In this document: positions 45,115-57,232 of the stretch, piece after piece | Numbering within the stretch: the first letter of the stretch is position 1 | Layout of the letters: every line of letters begins with the position of its first letter | Assembly: GCF_904849725.1 (NCBI RefSeq) | Contig: NC_058523.1 | Coordinates: 111,044,189 to 111,108,188, forward strand | Length of the DNA: 64,000 nt | Direction of reading: 5' to 3' | Source: Hordeum vulgare subsp. vulgare | Taxonomy: Eukaryota > Streptophyta > Magnoliopsida > Poales > Poaceae | The notes under the pieces: generated by a model | What the model was told of the DNA's origin: nothing | Databases searched by the model: none | Seen by the model: only the letters and a program-made list of their open reading frames with translations | Program-made: the position numbers and the translations under genes

Positions 45115-47043
45115 GATGTGTATTTATTTTTCCTTGTGCCGATTTCCCTTTGTCTAGGTATGTTTGATGCTGTGGTGTGCTTTACACCGTGGGGGAATTT
45201 TATCTCCCCTCAAAACAACATAATAGGCATAATATTTTTGCTAGTTGTGATTAGTTGATCATGTATAGGAGATGTGCTTTTGTGCACATGTGTTCTAGAT
45301 GCTAAGTGTGTTTGTGTTCTAGCTTGAGGGTGTGCCCTAGTACTTTCTTGCAAGGGTGTGCATGTGAGGTTTGTGATGTTGTGTTGTTGTGCTTGTGCCT
45401 TTTGATGCACAAGTGTGTGTGTGTGTGTGTGGATGGGTTTTCCCCCTCCCCACATACCTTGTGTGTGTGCATGTGTGTGTGTGTCACCCACATGTCCAAG
45501 TTATGTTGGCCTTGATAAGCTCTTTGAGCATGTTTATATGTGTAGGGCTGTAGAAGATATGGTGCCATCTAGGGTGTGTGTCCTCAATAGCACGTGTAGG
45601 TGTTTATATGTGATGTGCTTGACACATGTGAGTATGTGGTGGTGTGCTAAGGCACATGTACATGAGTTCTACCGCTCATGTGCACCTATGTAATGTTGTA
45701 AGAGTGCAAGTGCTTGTGTAGGTGTAGTTCTAGTGAATAGCACATGTGATGATGCACTATTCACTATATGTGATTCCATGTAGGTTTCCTTTTCTAGTTT
45801 GTGCCCTTTTGTTCTATGCAAGTACATAGATATTATATATGTTTGTCTAGCTCTCTGTAAATTTTCATTCCATTTGGAGTCCTGTAGATATTGTTTTGGG
45901 TGCTGTCAAAATGCTTCACAGCATAAACAGTTAGTGAGAATCTGGAATTTTCACTAAGTCCCTGAAAATTGATGTTTTTGTCCAAGTTAGCAGCTATGTA
46001 ACTTTCTGTGTGAAACTCCTTTGCATTATATTTTTGCTTGTGTCTGAAGTACTCTTGGATAGCTACTGCCACGTATGTTATTTGGCATGTTGGAGTGGCT
46101 GTAGCTGCATTGCATGTAGCCCTCAAAAGGCTATGATGCTGTTTATGGCAGATTGTATAGTTTTGATGTATTGATGCTTGTGAGTGCATAGATGATGGTG
46201 TGGTGTTATTCTTTGCACCACCCCATCCATGTTGGTTTGTTTTATGTCTTGGCAACCTGGAAACACCAGAGTTATGCCATTGGAGTGTGTTGTGATGTAT
46301 TTGACACGTAGCACTTCATTTCTTGTTTCGTTGTTTCCCGTTGATCCGTAGCTCCGTTTGTAATGTTCTTTATATGCTTTTGCCTCGTTTTCACGTGATG
46401 CATCTGATCCTGACATCATCATGCATGTCAAGATAGCTTAGAGTGCATTCCTGTCCAGGAACATGTATTTACTTCTCATGCTTGTGCTAGTGAGTAGAAT
46501 AGAGATGCATGTTCATATTCATCGCATGCATCATGTGCTTGTTGCATCTTGAGGTGCTGTTGTTCATTGGATGCTATTTTTATGTTGGGTAGCACCGGGA
46601 TCGGAGAACGAGTACGTGGATCCGGGAGAGTACGTGCAGGACGAACAAAAGCAGTTCCAAGTTGAGGATATCACATGCAAGATGATATGACCTTGATTCC
46701 ATCTCTAGACTTGTTATGCTAGATTACGTTTCCTTTGTCCTATGCTCGCTGCCTACCAATGAAATAATTGCCTCCTGAATTGCCATGAAACCCAAACACT
46801 TATCCCTTCCTAGCAAATCTTGAATGGCTAAGTAGGCTTGCTAAGCTTCTAATGTTAGTGTTGCTAGTTGCAGGTGCCTTGTCTCATGTGATAACATGAG
46901 TTGATATCATTATCTTAATTTTGTTATTTAATTAATGCACCTATATACTTGGTAAATAACGGGAGGCCTAGCCTTTTGCTGGGTGTTTTGTTTCGTTATT
47001 GCCGCCATAGTTACCAACTACCGGTGTTTGATTCCATAATGAT

Positions 47044-48864
47044 TGTTGGGGAACGTCGCATGGGAAACAAAAAATTTCCTACGCGCACGAAGACCTATCA
47101 TGGTGATGTCCATCTACGAGAGGGGATGTGTGATCTACGTACCCTTGTAGACCATACATCAGAAGTGTTAGTGAACGCGGTTGATGTAGTGGAACGTCCT
47201 CACGTCCCTCGATCCGCCCCGCGAACTATCCCGCGATCAGTCCCACGATCTAGTGCCGAACGGACGGCACCTCCGCGTTCAGCACACGTACAGCTCGACG
47301 ATGATCTCGGCCTTCTTGATCCAGTAAGAGAGATAGAGAGGTAGAAGAGTTCTCCGGCAGCGTGACGGTGCTCCGGAGGTTGGTGATGATCTCGTCTCAG
47401 CAGGGCTCCGCCCGAGCTCCACAGAAACGCGATCTAGAGGTAAAACCGTGGAGATATGTGGTCGGGCTGCCGTGGCAAAGTTGTCTCAAATCAGCCCTAA
47501 AACCCCACTATATATAGGAGAGGGATGGGGGAGCCTTGCCTTGGGGTCCAAGAACCCCCAAGGGGTCAGCCGAGGCAAGGGGGGAAGGATTCCTCTCCCA
47601 AACCGAGTCCTACTTGGTTTGGAAGGTGGAGTCCTTCTTCCCTTTCCCACCTCCTCTTTTTCTTTCCTTTCCTCTTTGCTTTTCTTCCCAATGCGCATAG
47701 GCCTCCTTTGGGCTGTCCCACCAGCCCACTAAGGGCTGGTGCGGCACCCCCAACACCTATGGGCTTCCCTGGGGTGGGTGGCCCCCCCCGGTGAACTCCC
47801 GGAACCCATTCGTCATTCCCGGTACATTCTCGGTAACTCCGAAAACCTTCCGGTAATCAAATGAGGTCATCCTATATATCAATCTTCGTTTCCAGACCAT
47901 TCCGGAAACCCTCGTGACGTCCGTGATCTTATCCGGGACTCCGAACAACATTCGGTAACCAACCATATAACTCAAATACGCATAAAACAACGTCGAACCT
48001 TAAGTGTGCAGACCCTGCGGGTTCGAGAACTATGTAGACATGACCCGAGAGACTCCTCAGTCAATATCCAATAGCGGGACCTGGATGCCCATATTGGATC
48101 CTACATATTCTACGAAGAACTTATCGTTTGAACCTCAGTGCCAAGGACTCATATAATCCCGTATGTCATTCCCTTTGTCCTTCGGCATGTTACTTGCCCG
48201 AGATTCGATCGTCAGTATCCGCATACCTATTTCAATCTCGTTTATCGGCAATTCTCTTTACTCGTTCCGTAATACAAGATCCCACAAATTACACTAAGTC
48301 ACATTGCTTGCAAGGCTTGTGTGTGATGTTGTATTACCGAGTGGGCCCCGAGATACCTCTCCGTCACACGGAGTGACAAATCCCAGTCTTGATCCATACT
48401 AACTCAACGAACACCTTCGGAGATACCTGTAGAGCATCTTTATAGTCACCCAGTTACGTTGCGACGTTTGATACACATAAAGCATTCCTCCGGTGTTAGT
48501 GAGTTATATGATCTCATGGTCATAGGAACAAATACTTGACACGCAGAAAACAGTAGCAACAAAATGACACGATCAACATGCTACGTCTATTAGTTTGGGT
48601 CTAGTCCATCACGTGATTCTCCTAATGACGTGATCCAGTTATTAAGCAACAACACCTTGTTCATAATCGGAAGATACTTACTATCTTTGATCAACTGGCT
48701 AGCCAACTAAAGGCTTGCTAGGGACAGTGTTTTGTCTATGTATCCACACATGTAAATGAGTCTTCATTCAATACAATTATAGCATGGATAATAAACGATT
48801 ATCTTGATACAAGAATTATAATAATAACTATATTTATTATTTCCTCTAGGGCATAATTCCAACA
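47044..48864 (-). repeat. Angela copy 2, 3' LTR (left on this strand)
   Basis: 1,821 bp, begins TGTTGGGGAACGTCGC and ends ATAATTCCAACA on the plus strand. The TATA box lies near 47509-47516 on the minus strand. Confidence 0.95.
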
Positions 48865-48916
48865 GTCTCCCACTTGCACTAGAGTCAATAATCTAGCCCT
48901 CACATCATCATGCGAA

Positions 48917-51900
48917 TTACATCGTAATAAATCTAACACCCATACAGTTCTGGTGTTGATCATGCTTTGGCCGTGGAAGAGGTTTAGTCAGCGGGTCTGC
49001 TACATTCAGATCCGTGTGCACTTTGCATATATTTACGTCCTCTCCTTCGACGTAGTCGCGGATGAGGTTGAAGCGTCGTTTGATGTGTCTGGACTTCTTG
49101 TGAAACCGTGGTTCCTTTGCTAAGGCAATGGCACCCGTGTTGTCACAGAACAAGGTTATTGGATTCAGTGCGCCTGGCACCACTCCAAGATCCGTCATGA
49201 ATTGCTTCATCCAGACACCCTCCTTAGCCGCCTCCGAGGCAGCCATGTACTCCGCTTCACATGTAGAATCTTCTACGACGCTTTGCTTGGAACTGCACCA
49301 CCTTACCGCACCCCCATTAAGAATAAATACGTATCCGGTTTGCGACTTAGAGTCGTCCGGATCTGTGTCAAAGCTTGCATTGACGTAACCTTTTACGGCG
49401 AGCTCTTCGTCACCTCCATATACGAGAAACATCTCCTTAGTCCTTTTCAAGTACTTCAGGATATTTTTGACCGCCGTACAGTGATCAACTCCTGGATTAC
49501 TCTGGAACCTACCTGCCATACTTATGGCCAGGCTAACGTCCGGTCTAGTGCACAACATTGCATACATGATAGAACCTATTGCTGAAGCATAGGGGACGAA
49601 ATGCATATGCTCTCTATCTTCATCAGTTGCTGGGCACTGAGTCTTACTCAATCTCGTACCTTGTAAAACAGGCAAGAACCCCTTCTTGGACTGTTCCATT
49701 TTGAACCTCTTCAAAACTTTATCAAGGTATGTGCTTTGTGAAAGTCCTATCAGGCGTTTTGATCTATCCCTATAGATCTTAATGCCTAGAATGTAAGCAG
49801 CTTCTCCTAGGTCCTTCATAGAGAAATTTTTATTCAAGTAATCCTTTATGCTCTCCAAAAACTCCACGTTGTTTCCAATCAGCAATATGTCATCCACATA
49901 TAATATTAGAAACGCCACAAAGCTCCCACTCACTTTCTTGTAAATACAAGATTCTCCAACCACTTGTATAAACCCAAATGCTTTGATCACTTCATCAAAG
50001 CGTTTGTTCCAACTCCGAGATGCTTGCACCAGTCCATAAATGGATCGCTGGAGCTTGCACACCTTGTTAGCATTCTCAGGATCGACAAAACCTTCGGGTT
50101 GCATCATATACGATTCTTCCTTAAGGAAACCGTTAAGGAACGCCATTTTGACATCCATCTGCCAGATTTCATAATCGAAAAATGCAGCTACTGCTAACAT
50201 GATTCTGACGGACTTAAGCATTGCTACGGGTGAGAATGTCTCATCGTAGTCAACTCCTTGAACTTGTGAAAAACCCTTTGCCACAAGTCGAGCTTTATAA
50301 ACGGTCACTTTGCCGTCAGGGTCCGTTTCCTCTTAAAGATCCATTTGTTCTGAATAGCCTTGCGGCCTTCAGGCAGTACCTCCAAAGTCCACACTTTGTT
50401 TTCATACATGGATCCTATCTCGGACTTCATGGCTTCTAGCCATTTGTTGGAATCTGGGCCCACCATTTCTGCTTCATAATTTGCAGGTTCATTGTTGTCC
50501 AACAACATGATTGATAAGACGGGATTACCGTACCACTCAGGAGCAGCACGTGGTCTCGTCGACCTGCGTGGTTCGAGAGAAACTTGAACCGGAGTTTCAT
50601 GATCATCATCATTAACTTCCTCCTCAACCGGCGTCGCAACGACAGAGGTTTCCCCTTGCCCTACGCCACAATCCAGAGGGATGAGAGGTTCAATAACCTC
50701 GTCAAGTTCTATCTTCCTCCCACTCAATTCTCTCGAGAGAAACTCCTTCTCGAGGAAAGCTCCGTTTTTAGCAACAAACACTTTGCCCTCGGATTTGAGA
50801 TAGAAGGTGTACCCAACCGTCTCTTTTGGGTAACCTATGAAGACACACTTTTCCGCTTTGGGTTCCAGCTTTTCAGGCTGAAGCTTTTTGACATAAGCAT
50901 CACATCCCCAAACTTTAAGAAACGATAACTTTGGCCTTTTGCCATATCACAGTTCGTATGGTGTCGTCTCAACGGATTTTGATGGTGCCCTATTTAAAGT
51001 GAATGCAGTTGTTTCTAATGCATAACCCCAAAACGATAATGGCAAATCGGTAAGAGACATCATAGATCGCACCATCTCTAATAAAGTACGATTACGACGT
51101 TCGGACACACCATTACGCTGTGGTGTTCCAGGCGGTGTCAACTGTGAAACAATTCCACATTGTCTTAAGTGAGCACCAAACTCGAAACTCAGATATTCAC
51201 CCCCACGATCAGACCGTAGGAACTTGATCTTCTTGTTGCGATGGTTTTCAACTTCACTCTGAAATTGCTTGAACTTCTCAAATGTTTCAGACTTGTGCTT
51301 CATTAAGTAGACATAACCATATCTACTCAAATCGTCAGTGAAGGTGAGAAAATAACGATATCCGCCGCGTGCCTCTACGCTCATCGGACCACACACATCG
51401 GTATGTATGATTTCCAACAAGTCACTTGCACGCTCCATTGTTCCGGAGAATGGAGTCTTAGTCATCTTGCCCACGAGGCATGGTTCGCACGTGTCAAGTG
51501 AATCAAAGTCAAGTGACTCCAAAAGTCCATCTGCATGGAGTTTCTTCATGCGCTTTATACCAGTATGACCTAAGCGGCAGTGCCACAAAAATATGGCGCT
51601 ATCATTTTTAACTCTAACTCTTTTGGTCTCAATGTTATGTATGTGTGTATCGCTATCAAGATTCAATATGAACAATCCTCTCACATTGGGTGTATGACCA
51701 TAAAAGATGTTACTCATAGAAATAGAACAACCATTATTCTCTGACTTAAAAGAGTAACCGTCTCGCAATAAACAAGATCCAGATATAAAGTTCATGCTCA
51801 ACGCAGGCACTAAATAACAGTGATTTAAGTTCATAACTAATCCCGATGGTAACTGAAGTGAAACTATGCCGACGGCGATTGCATCAACCTTGGAACCATT

Positions 51901-52895
51901 TCCTACACGCATCGTCACTTCATCTTTCGCGAGCCTTCGTCTATTCCGCAGTTCCTATTTCGAGTTGCAAATATGAGCAACAGAACCGGTATCGAATACC
52001 CAGGCACTACTACGAGAGCCGGTTAAGAACACATCAATAACATGTATATCAAATATACCTGATTTTTCTTTGGCCGCCTTCTTATCAGCCAGATACTTGG
52101 GGCAATTGCGCTTCCAGCGACCCATACCCTTGCAATAGTAACACTCTGTTTCAGGCTTAGGTCCAGCTTTGGGTTTCTTCGTTGGATTGGCAACAGGCTT
52201 GCCGCTCTTCTTCGAATTACCCTTCTTGCCTTTGCCGTTTTTCTTGAAACTAGTGGTCTTATTCACCATCAACACTTGATGCTCTTTACGGAGTTCAGAC
52301 TCTGCGACTTTCAGCATCGCAAACAACTCGCCGGGAGACTTGTTCATCCCTTGCATGTTGTAGTTCAACACAAAGCCTTTATAGCTTGGCGGCAGTGATT
52401 GAAGGATTCTGTCAGTGATAGATTCTTGCGGGAGTTCAATCCCCAGCTCAGCTAGACGGTTTGAGTACCCAGACATTTTGAGCACATGTTCACTGACAGA
52501 CAGTTCTCCTCCATCTTGCAAGCATAGAATTTATCGGAGGTCTCATACCTCTTGATCCGGGCTTTCTGTTGAAAGATAAACTTCAACTCCTGGAACATCT
52601 CAAATGCTCCATGACGCTCAAAGCGACGTTGAAGTCCCGGTTCTAAGCCATACAAGACTGCACATTGAACTATTGAGTAGTCCTCCTTACGTGCTAACCA
52701 AGCGTTCTTAACATCCTGATCAGCCGTAGCGGGTGGTTCATCTCCTAGCGCAGCATTAAGGACATAATCCTTCTTCCCAGCTTGTAAGATTAGCTTAAGA
52801 TTACGAGCCCACTCTACAAAGTTGCTTCCATCATCTTTCAACTTAGCTTTCTCTAGGAACGTATTAAAATTCAGGATGACTGTCGCGTGAGCCAT
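48917..52895 (-). pseudogene. Angela copy 2 Gag-Pol polyprotein, two stops and two frameshifts
   Basis: Same organisation as copy 1 and two bases shorter (3,979 nt), which equals the two single-base deletions seen. One deletion is near 52502 (after KMEEN, in Gag); the other is near 50325 (in the linker before RT, after IFKRK). Stops are TAG at 51957-51955 (CAG in copy 1) and TGA at 50949-50947 (TGG in copy 1). Unlike copy 1 the protease active site DTGS is intact. The RT/RNase H part (50308-48917) is one uninterrupted frame of 463 codons. It is non-functional as a whole. Confidence 0.92.
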
Positions 52896-54151
52896 GATCT
52901 ACAACACAAATATATTCAAAGTGGACTTAGACTATGTTCAAGATAATTAGAGTTTAACTTAATCAAATTATTCGCTAAACTCCCACTCAAAAAGTACATC
53001 TCTCTAGTCATTTGAGTGGTTCATGATCCACTTACACTAGCTCAAGTCCGATCATCACGTGAGTTGAGTATAGTTTCAGTGGTAAGCATCCCTATGCTAA
53101 TCATATCATCTATATGATTCATGATCGACCTTTCCGTCTCATGTGTTCCGAGGCCATGTCTGCACATGCTAGGCTCGTCAAGCTTAACCCGAGTGTTCCG
53201 CGTGCGCAACTGTTTTGCACCCGTTGTATGTGAACGTTGAGTCTATCACACCCGATCATCACGTGGTGTCTCGAAACGACGAACTGTAGCAACAGTGCAC
53301 AGTCGGGGAGAACACAATTTCGTCTTGAAATTTTAGTGAGAGATCACCTCATAATGCTACCGTCGTTCTAAGCAAAATAAGGTGCATAAAAGGATTAACA
53401 TCACATGCAATTCATAAGTGACATGATATGGCCATCATCACGTGCTTCTTGATCTCCATCACCAAAGCACCGGTACGATCTTCTTGTCACCGGCGCCACA
53501 CCATGATCTCCATCAACGTGTCGCCATCGGGGTTGTCGTGCTACTCATGCTATTACTACTAAAGCTACATCCTAGCAAAATAGTAAACGCATCTGCAAGC
53601 ACAAACGTTAGTTATAAAGACAACCCTATGGCTCCTGCCGGTTGCCGTACCATCGACGTGCAAGTCGATATTTTCTATTACAACATGATCATCTCATACA
53701 TCCAATATATCACATCACATCGTTGTCCATATCACATCACAAGCATACCCTGCAAAAACAAGTTAGACGTCCTCTAATTTTGTTGTTGCATGTTTTACGT
53801 GGTGACCATGGGTATCTAGTAGGATCGCATCTTACTTACACAAACACCACAACAGAGATATATGAGTTGCTATTTAACCTCATCCAAGGGCCTCCTCGGT
53901 CAAATCCGATGCAACTAAAGTTGGAGAAACTGACACCCGCCAGTCATCTTTGAGCAACGGAGTTACTCGTAGCGATGAAACCAGTCTCTTGTAAGCGTAC
54001 AAGTAATGTCGGTCCGAGCCGCTTCGATCCAACAATACCGCGGAATCAAGAAAAGACTAAGGAGGGCAGCAAAACGCACATCACCGCCCACAAAAACTTT
54101 TGTGTTCTACTCGAGAAGACATCTACGCATGAACCTAGCTCATGATGCTAC

Positions 54152-55971
54152 TGTTGGGGAACGTCGCATGGGAAACAAAAATTTTCCTACGCGCACGAAG
54201 ACCTATCATGGTGATGTCCATCTACGAGAGGGGATGTGTGATCTACTTACCCTTGTAGACCGTACAGCAGAAGCGTTAGTGAACGCAGTTGATGTAGTGG
54301 AACGTCCTCACGTCCCTCGATCCGCCCCGCGAACTATCCCGCGATCAGTCCCACGATCTAGTGCCGAACGGACGGCACCTCCGCGTTCAGAACACGTACA
54401 GCTCGACGATGATCTCAGCCTTCTTGATCCAGCAAGAGAGACGGAGAGGTAGAAGAGTTCTCCGGCAGCGTGACGGCACTCCGGAGGTTGGTGATGATCT
54501 CGTCTCAGCAGGGCTCCGCCCGAGCTCCGCAGAAACGCGATCTAGAGGTAAAACCGTGGAGATATGTGGTCGGGCTGCCGTGGCAAAGTTGTCTCAAATC
54601 AGCCCTAAAACCCCACTATATATAGGAGAGGGAGGGGGAGCCTTGCCTTGGGGTCCAAGAACCCCCAAGGGGTCGGCCGAGCCAAGGGGGGAAGGATTCC
54701 CCTCCCAAACCGAGTCCTACTTGGTTTGGAAGGTGGAGTCCTTCTTTCCTTTCCCACCTCCTCTCTTTTTTTTCCTTTCCTCTTTGATTTTCTTCCAAAT
54801 GCACATAGGCCTCCTTTGGGCTGTCCGACCAGCCCACTAAGGGCTCGTGCGGCACCCCCAACACCTATGGGCTTCCCCGGGATGGGTGGGCCCCCCCGGT
54901 GAACTCCCGGAACCCATTCGTCATTCCCGGTACATTCCCGGTAACTCCGAAAACCTTCCGGTAATCAAATGAGGTCATCCTATATATCAATCTTCGTTTC
55001 CGGACCATTCCGGAAACCCTCGTGAAGTCCGTGATCTCATCCGGGACTCCGAACAACATTCGGTAACCAACCATATAACTCAAATACGCATAAAACAACG
55101 TCGAACCTTAAGTGTGCAGACCCTGCGGGTTCGAGAACTATGTAGACATGACCCGAGAGACTCCTCAGTCAATATCCAATAGCGGGACCTGGATGCCCAT
55201 ATTGGATCCTACATATTCTACGAAGAACTTATCGTTTGAACCTTAGTGCCAAGGATTCATATAATCCCGTATGTCATTCCCTATGTCCTTCGGCATGTTA
55301 CTTGCCCGAGATTCGATCGTCAGTATCCGCATACCTATTTCAATCTCGTTTACCGGCAAGTCTCTTTACTCGTTCCGTAATACAAGATCCCGCAACTTAC
55401 ACAAGTCACATTGCTTGCAAGGCTTGTGTGTGATGTTGTATTACCGAGTGGGCCCCGAGATACCTCTCCGTCACACGGAGTGACAAATCCCAGTCTTGAT
55501 CCATACTAACTCAATGAACACCTTCGGAGATACCTGTAGAGCATCTTTATAGTCACCCAGTTACGTTGCGACGTTTGATACACATAAAGCATTCCTCCGG
55601 TGTTAGTGAGTTATATGATCTCATGGTCATAGGAACAAATACTTGACACGCAGAAAACAGTAGCAACAAAATGACACGATCAACATGCTACGTCTATTAG
55701 TTTGGGTCTAGTCCATCACGTGATTCTCCTAATGACGTGATCCAGTTATCAAGCAACAACACCTTGTTCATAATCAGGAGACACTGACTATCTTTGATCA
55801 ACTGGCTAGCCAACTAGAGGCTTGCTAGGGACAGTGTTTTGTCTATGTATCCACACATGTAAATGAGTCTTCATTCAATACAATTATAGCATGGATAATA
55901 AACGATTATCTTGATACAGGAATTATAATAATAACAATATTTATTATTGCCTCTAGGGCATAATTCCAACA
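54152..55971 (-). repeat. Angela copy 2, 5' LTR (right on this strand)
   Basis: 1,820 bp, the partner of 47044-48864. Its differences include a cluster near the pyrimidine-rich stretch at 54756-54800 and around 55775-55795. Confidence 0.95.
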
Positions 55972-57232
55972 ATGATCGCTCCTAACACGTTCGGGGTTGT
56001 TATGGGGACCCCCTTGATAAATCACGTAGTGCTAAGACTTGTCCGGCACGACCCAACATTGGTGTTAATTTGCTAATCACTTAATAATCTGCATAGGGAA
56101 TGGCCTACCCGAGGAATTTAATCAACAACCCGGGCCAGTGCTCCTCATGAGTGTTGGTCCAAGCTAGAGCACCGTGCGGGGCCATCCTGGGGCAACTCGG
56201 GAGATTTCTCTAGCCATTGTACGCTTCGCTTATCCTGCGTGTCCTGAGACTGACATACGCGGCTCTTATTAGGGTCATTGACACGTCGGGAGGTCCTGCT
56301 AGTCTTGTCTTACCTTAGCGATATATCTTGCGTATAGGAATCCTGGTGAAGCTTTGGTTCTCCCTAGAGTTGAGGTTTTCCTCTAAGGAACCCGACGAGA
56401 TCACGAGATTCGTGATAGAGGATTACTTTGCGGCCCGTGTACGTTTGTGATGGACTAGTTGGAGCACCCCTGCAGGGTTTAATCTTTCGGAAAGCTGTGC
56501 CCGCGGTTATGTGGCAACTTGGAATATTTGTTAACATCCGGTAATAGACAACTTAAACATAACTCTAATAAAATTGCCAACCGTGTGCGTATCCGTGACT
56601 GTCTCCTTCGAAGACCTCTCTTCGACCGGGAACACGGTGGGGTTATGATTGACGTAAGTAGGTGTTCAGGATCACTTAGTGATCAGCTAATCTTCGATCG
56701 CTAGTATAGACCACCTTCAATACATGTTCCATGTAAGTTAGCTACTATAAAGCTTAGGATGCTGCTACCCAAATACTCCACCTTTCCAACATAATAACTT
56801 GACTAGTTCTGGCACCGAGGTCATAGATTGCTGAGTCCCCATGGCTCACAGATTCCTTCACAACACCAATAGGTCCAGGTACCCCAGAGTTAGGTGATCC
56901 CAATGGCACGCAGCTGGCGTGGTAGTACGATGAGGAGAACGACCGCCTGTACGTGAACTATCCGGAAGACTAAGGCGTGGTCGTGATCATGGGCAAGCAT
57001 GCAGGGTAGCTTAGTCATTTCTCATGTTTTGTAGTCCGTAGCGGAACTACCTTGTTTGGATGCGTGATGTAACTCTGATATATTTATGAGATGGCAGTTG
57101 AATCCCTTATTGTCATTCTTCTATTATTATGTATGTGCTATGTTACCTTGCTTGCGAAACGCTTAGATGCGCTTCTTTCCAATTCGGCGCCTCGTTCCCC
57201 GAAACGGAAAGGACCGCATCTTAGTTGTTACA

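Larger units (their letters stand above)
47044..55971 (-). mobile_element. Complete Angela/BARE1-type Copia element, copy 2, reverse orientation
   Basis: LTRs are 47044-48864 and 54152-55971. Perfect ATGAT target duplications flank it (47039-47043 and 55972-55976). It lies inside the chromovirus 3' LTR. By eye the LTRs differ at about 50 positions in 1,820, roughly twice the divergence of copy 1. The complement of the polypurine tract (GTCTCCCACTTGCACT) follows the left LTR. The leader 52896-54151 matches that of copy 1. Confidence 0.95.
32432..57232 (+). mobile_element. Tekay-like chromovirus (Gypsy) with 5-kb LTRs
   Basis: The 5' LTR is 32432-37795, the internal region 37796-43338, and the 3' LTR 43339-57232 (itself split by Angela copy 2). 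Flanks are GGCCA (32427-32431) and GACCA (57233-57237), a 5-bp target duplication with one later change. The primer site TTGGTAATCAGAGCC (37798-37812) is tRNA-Met type. The coding region includes a C-terminal chromodomain, which defines chromoviruses. Without the nested Angela the element is about 15.9 kb, two thirds of it LTR. Confidence 0.9.
43339..57232 (+). repeat. Chromovirus 3' LTR, split by Angela copy 2
   Basis: 43339-47043 plus 55977-57232, about 4,961 bp without the insertion. It starts TGTAGTGCCTCAAG and ends TTGTTACA. It lacks the 390 bp present at 34952-35341 of the 5' LTR; the breakpoint (45839-45845) sits at a TGTTT that is repeated at both ends of that segment. It keeps both tRNA-like units and the splice donor. 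Confidence 0.88.
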
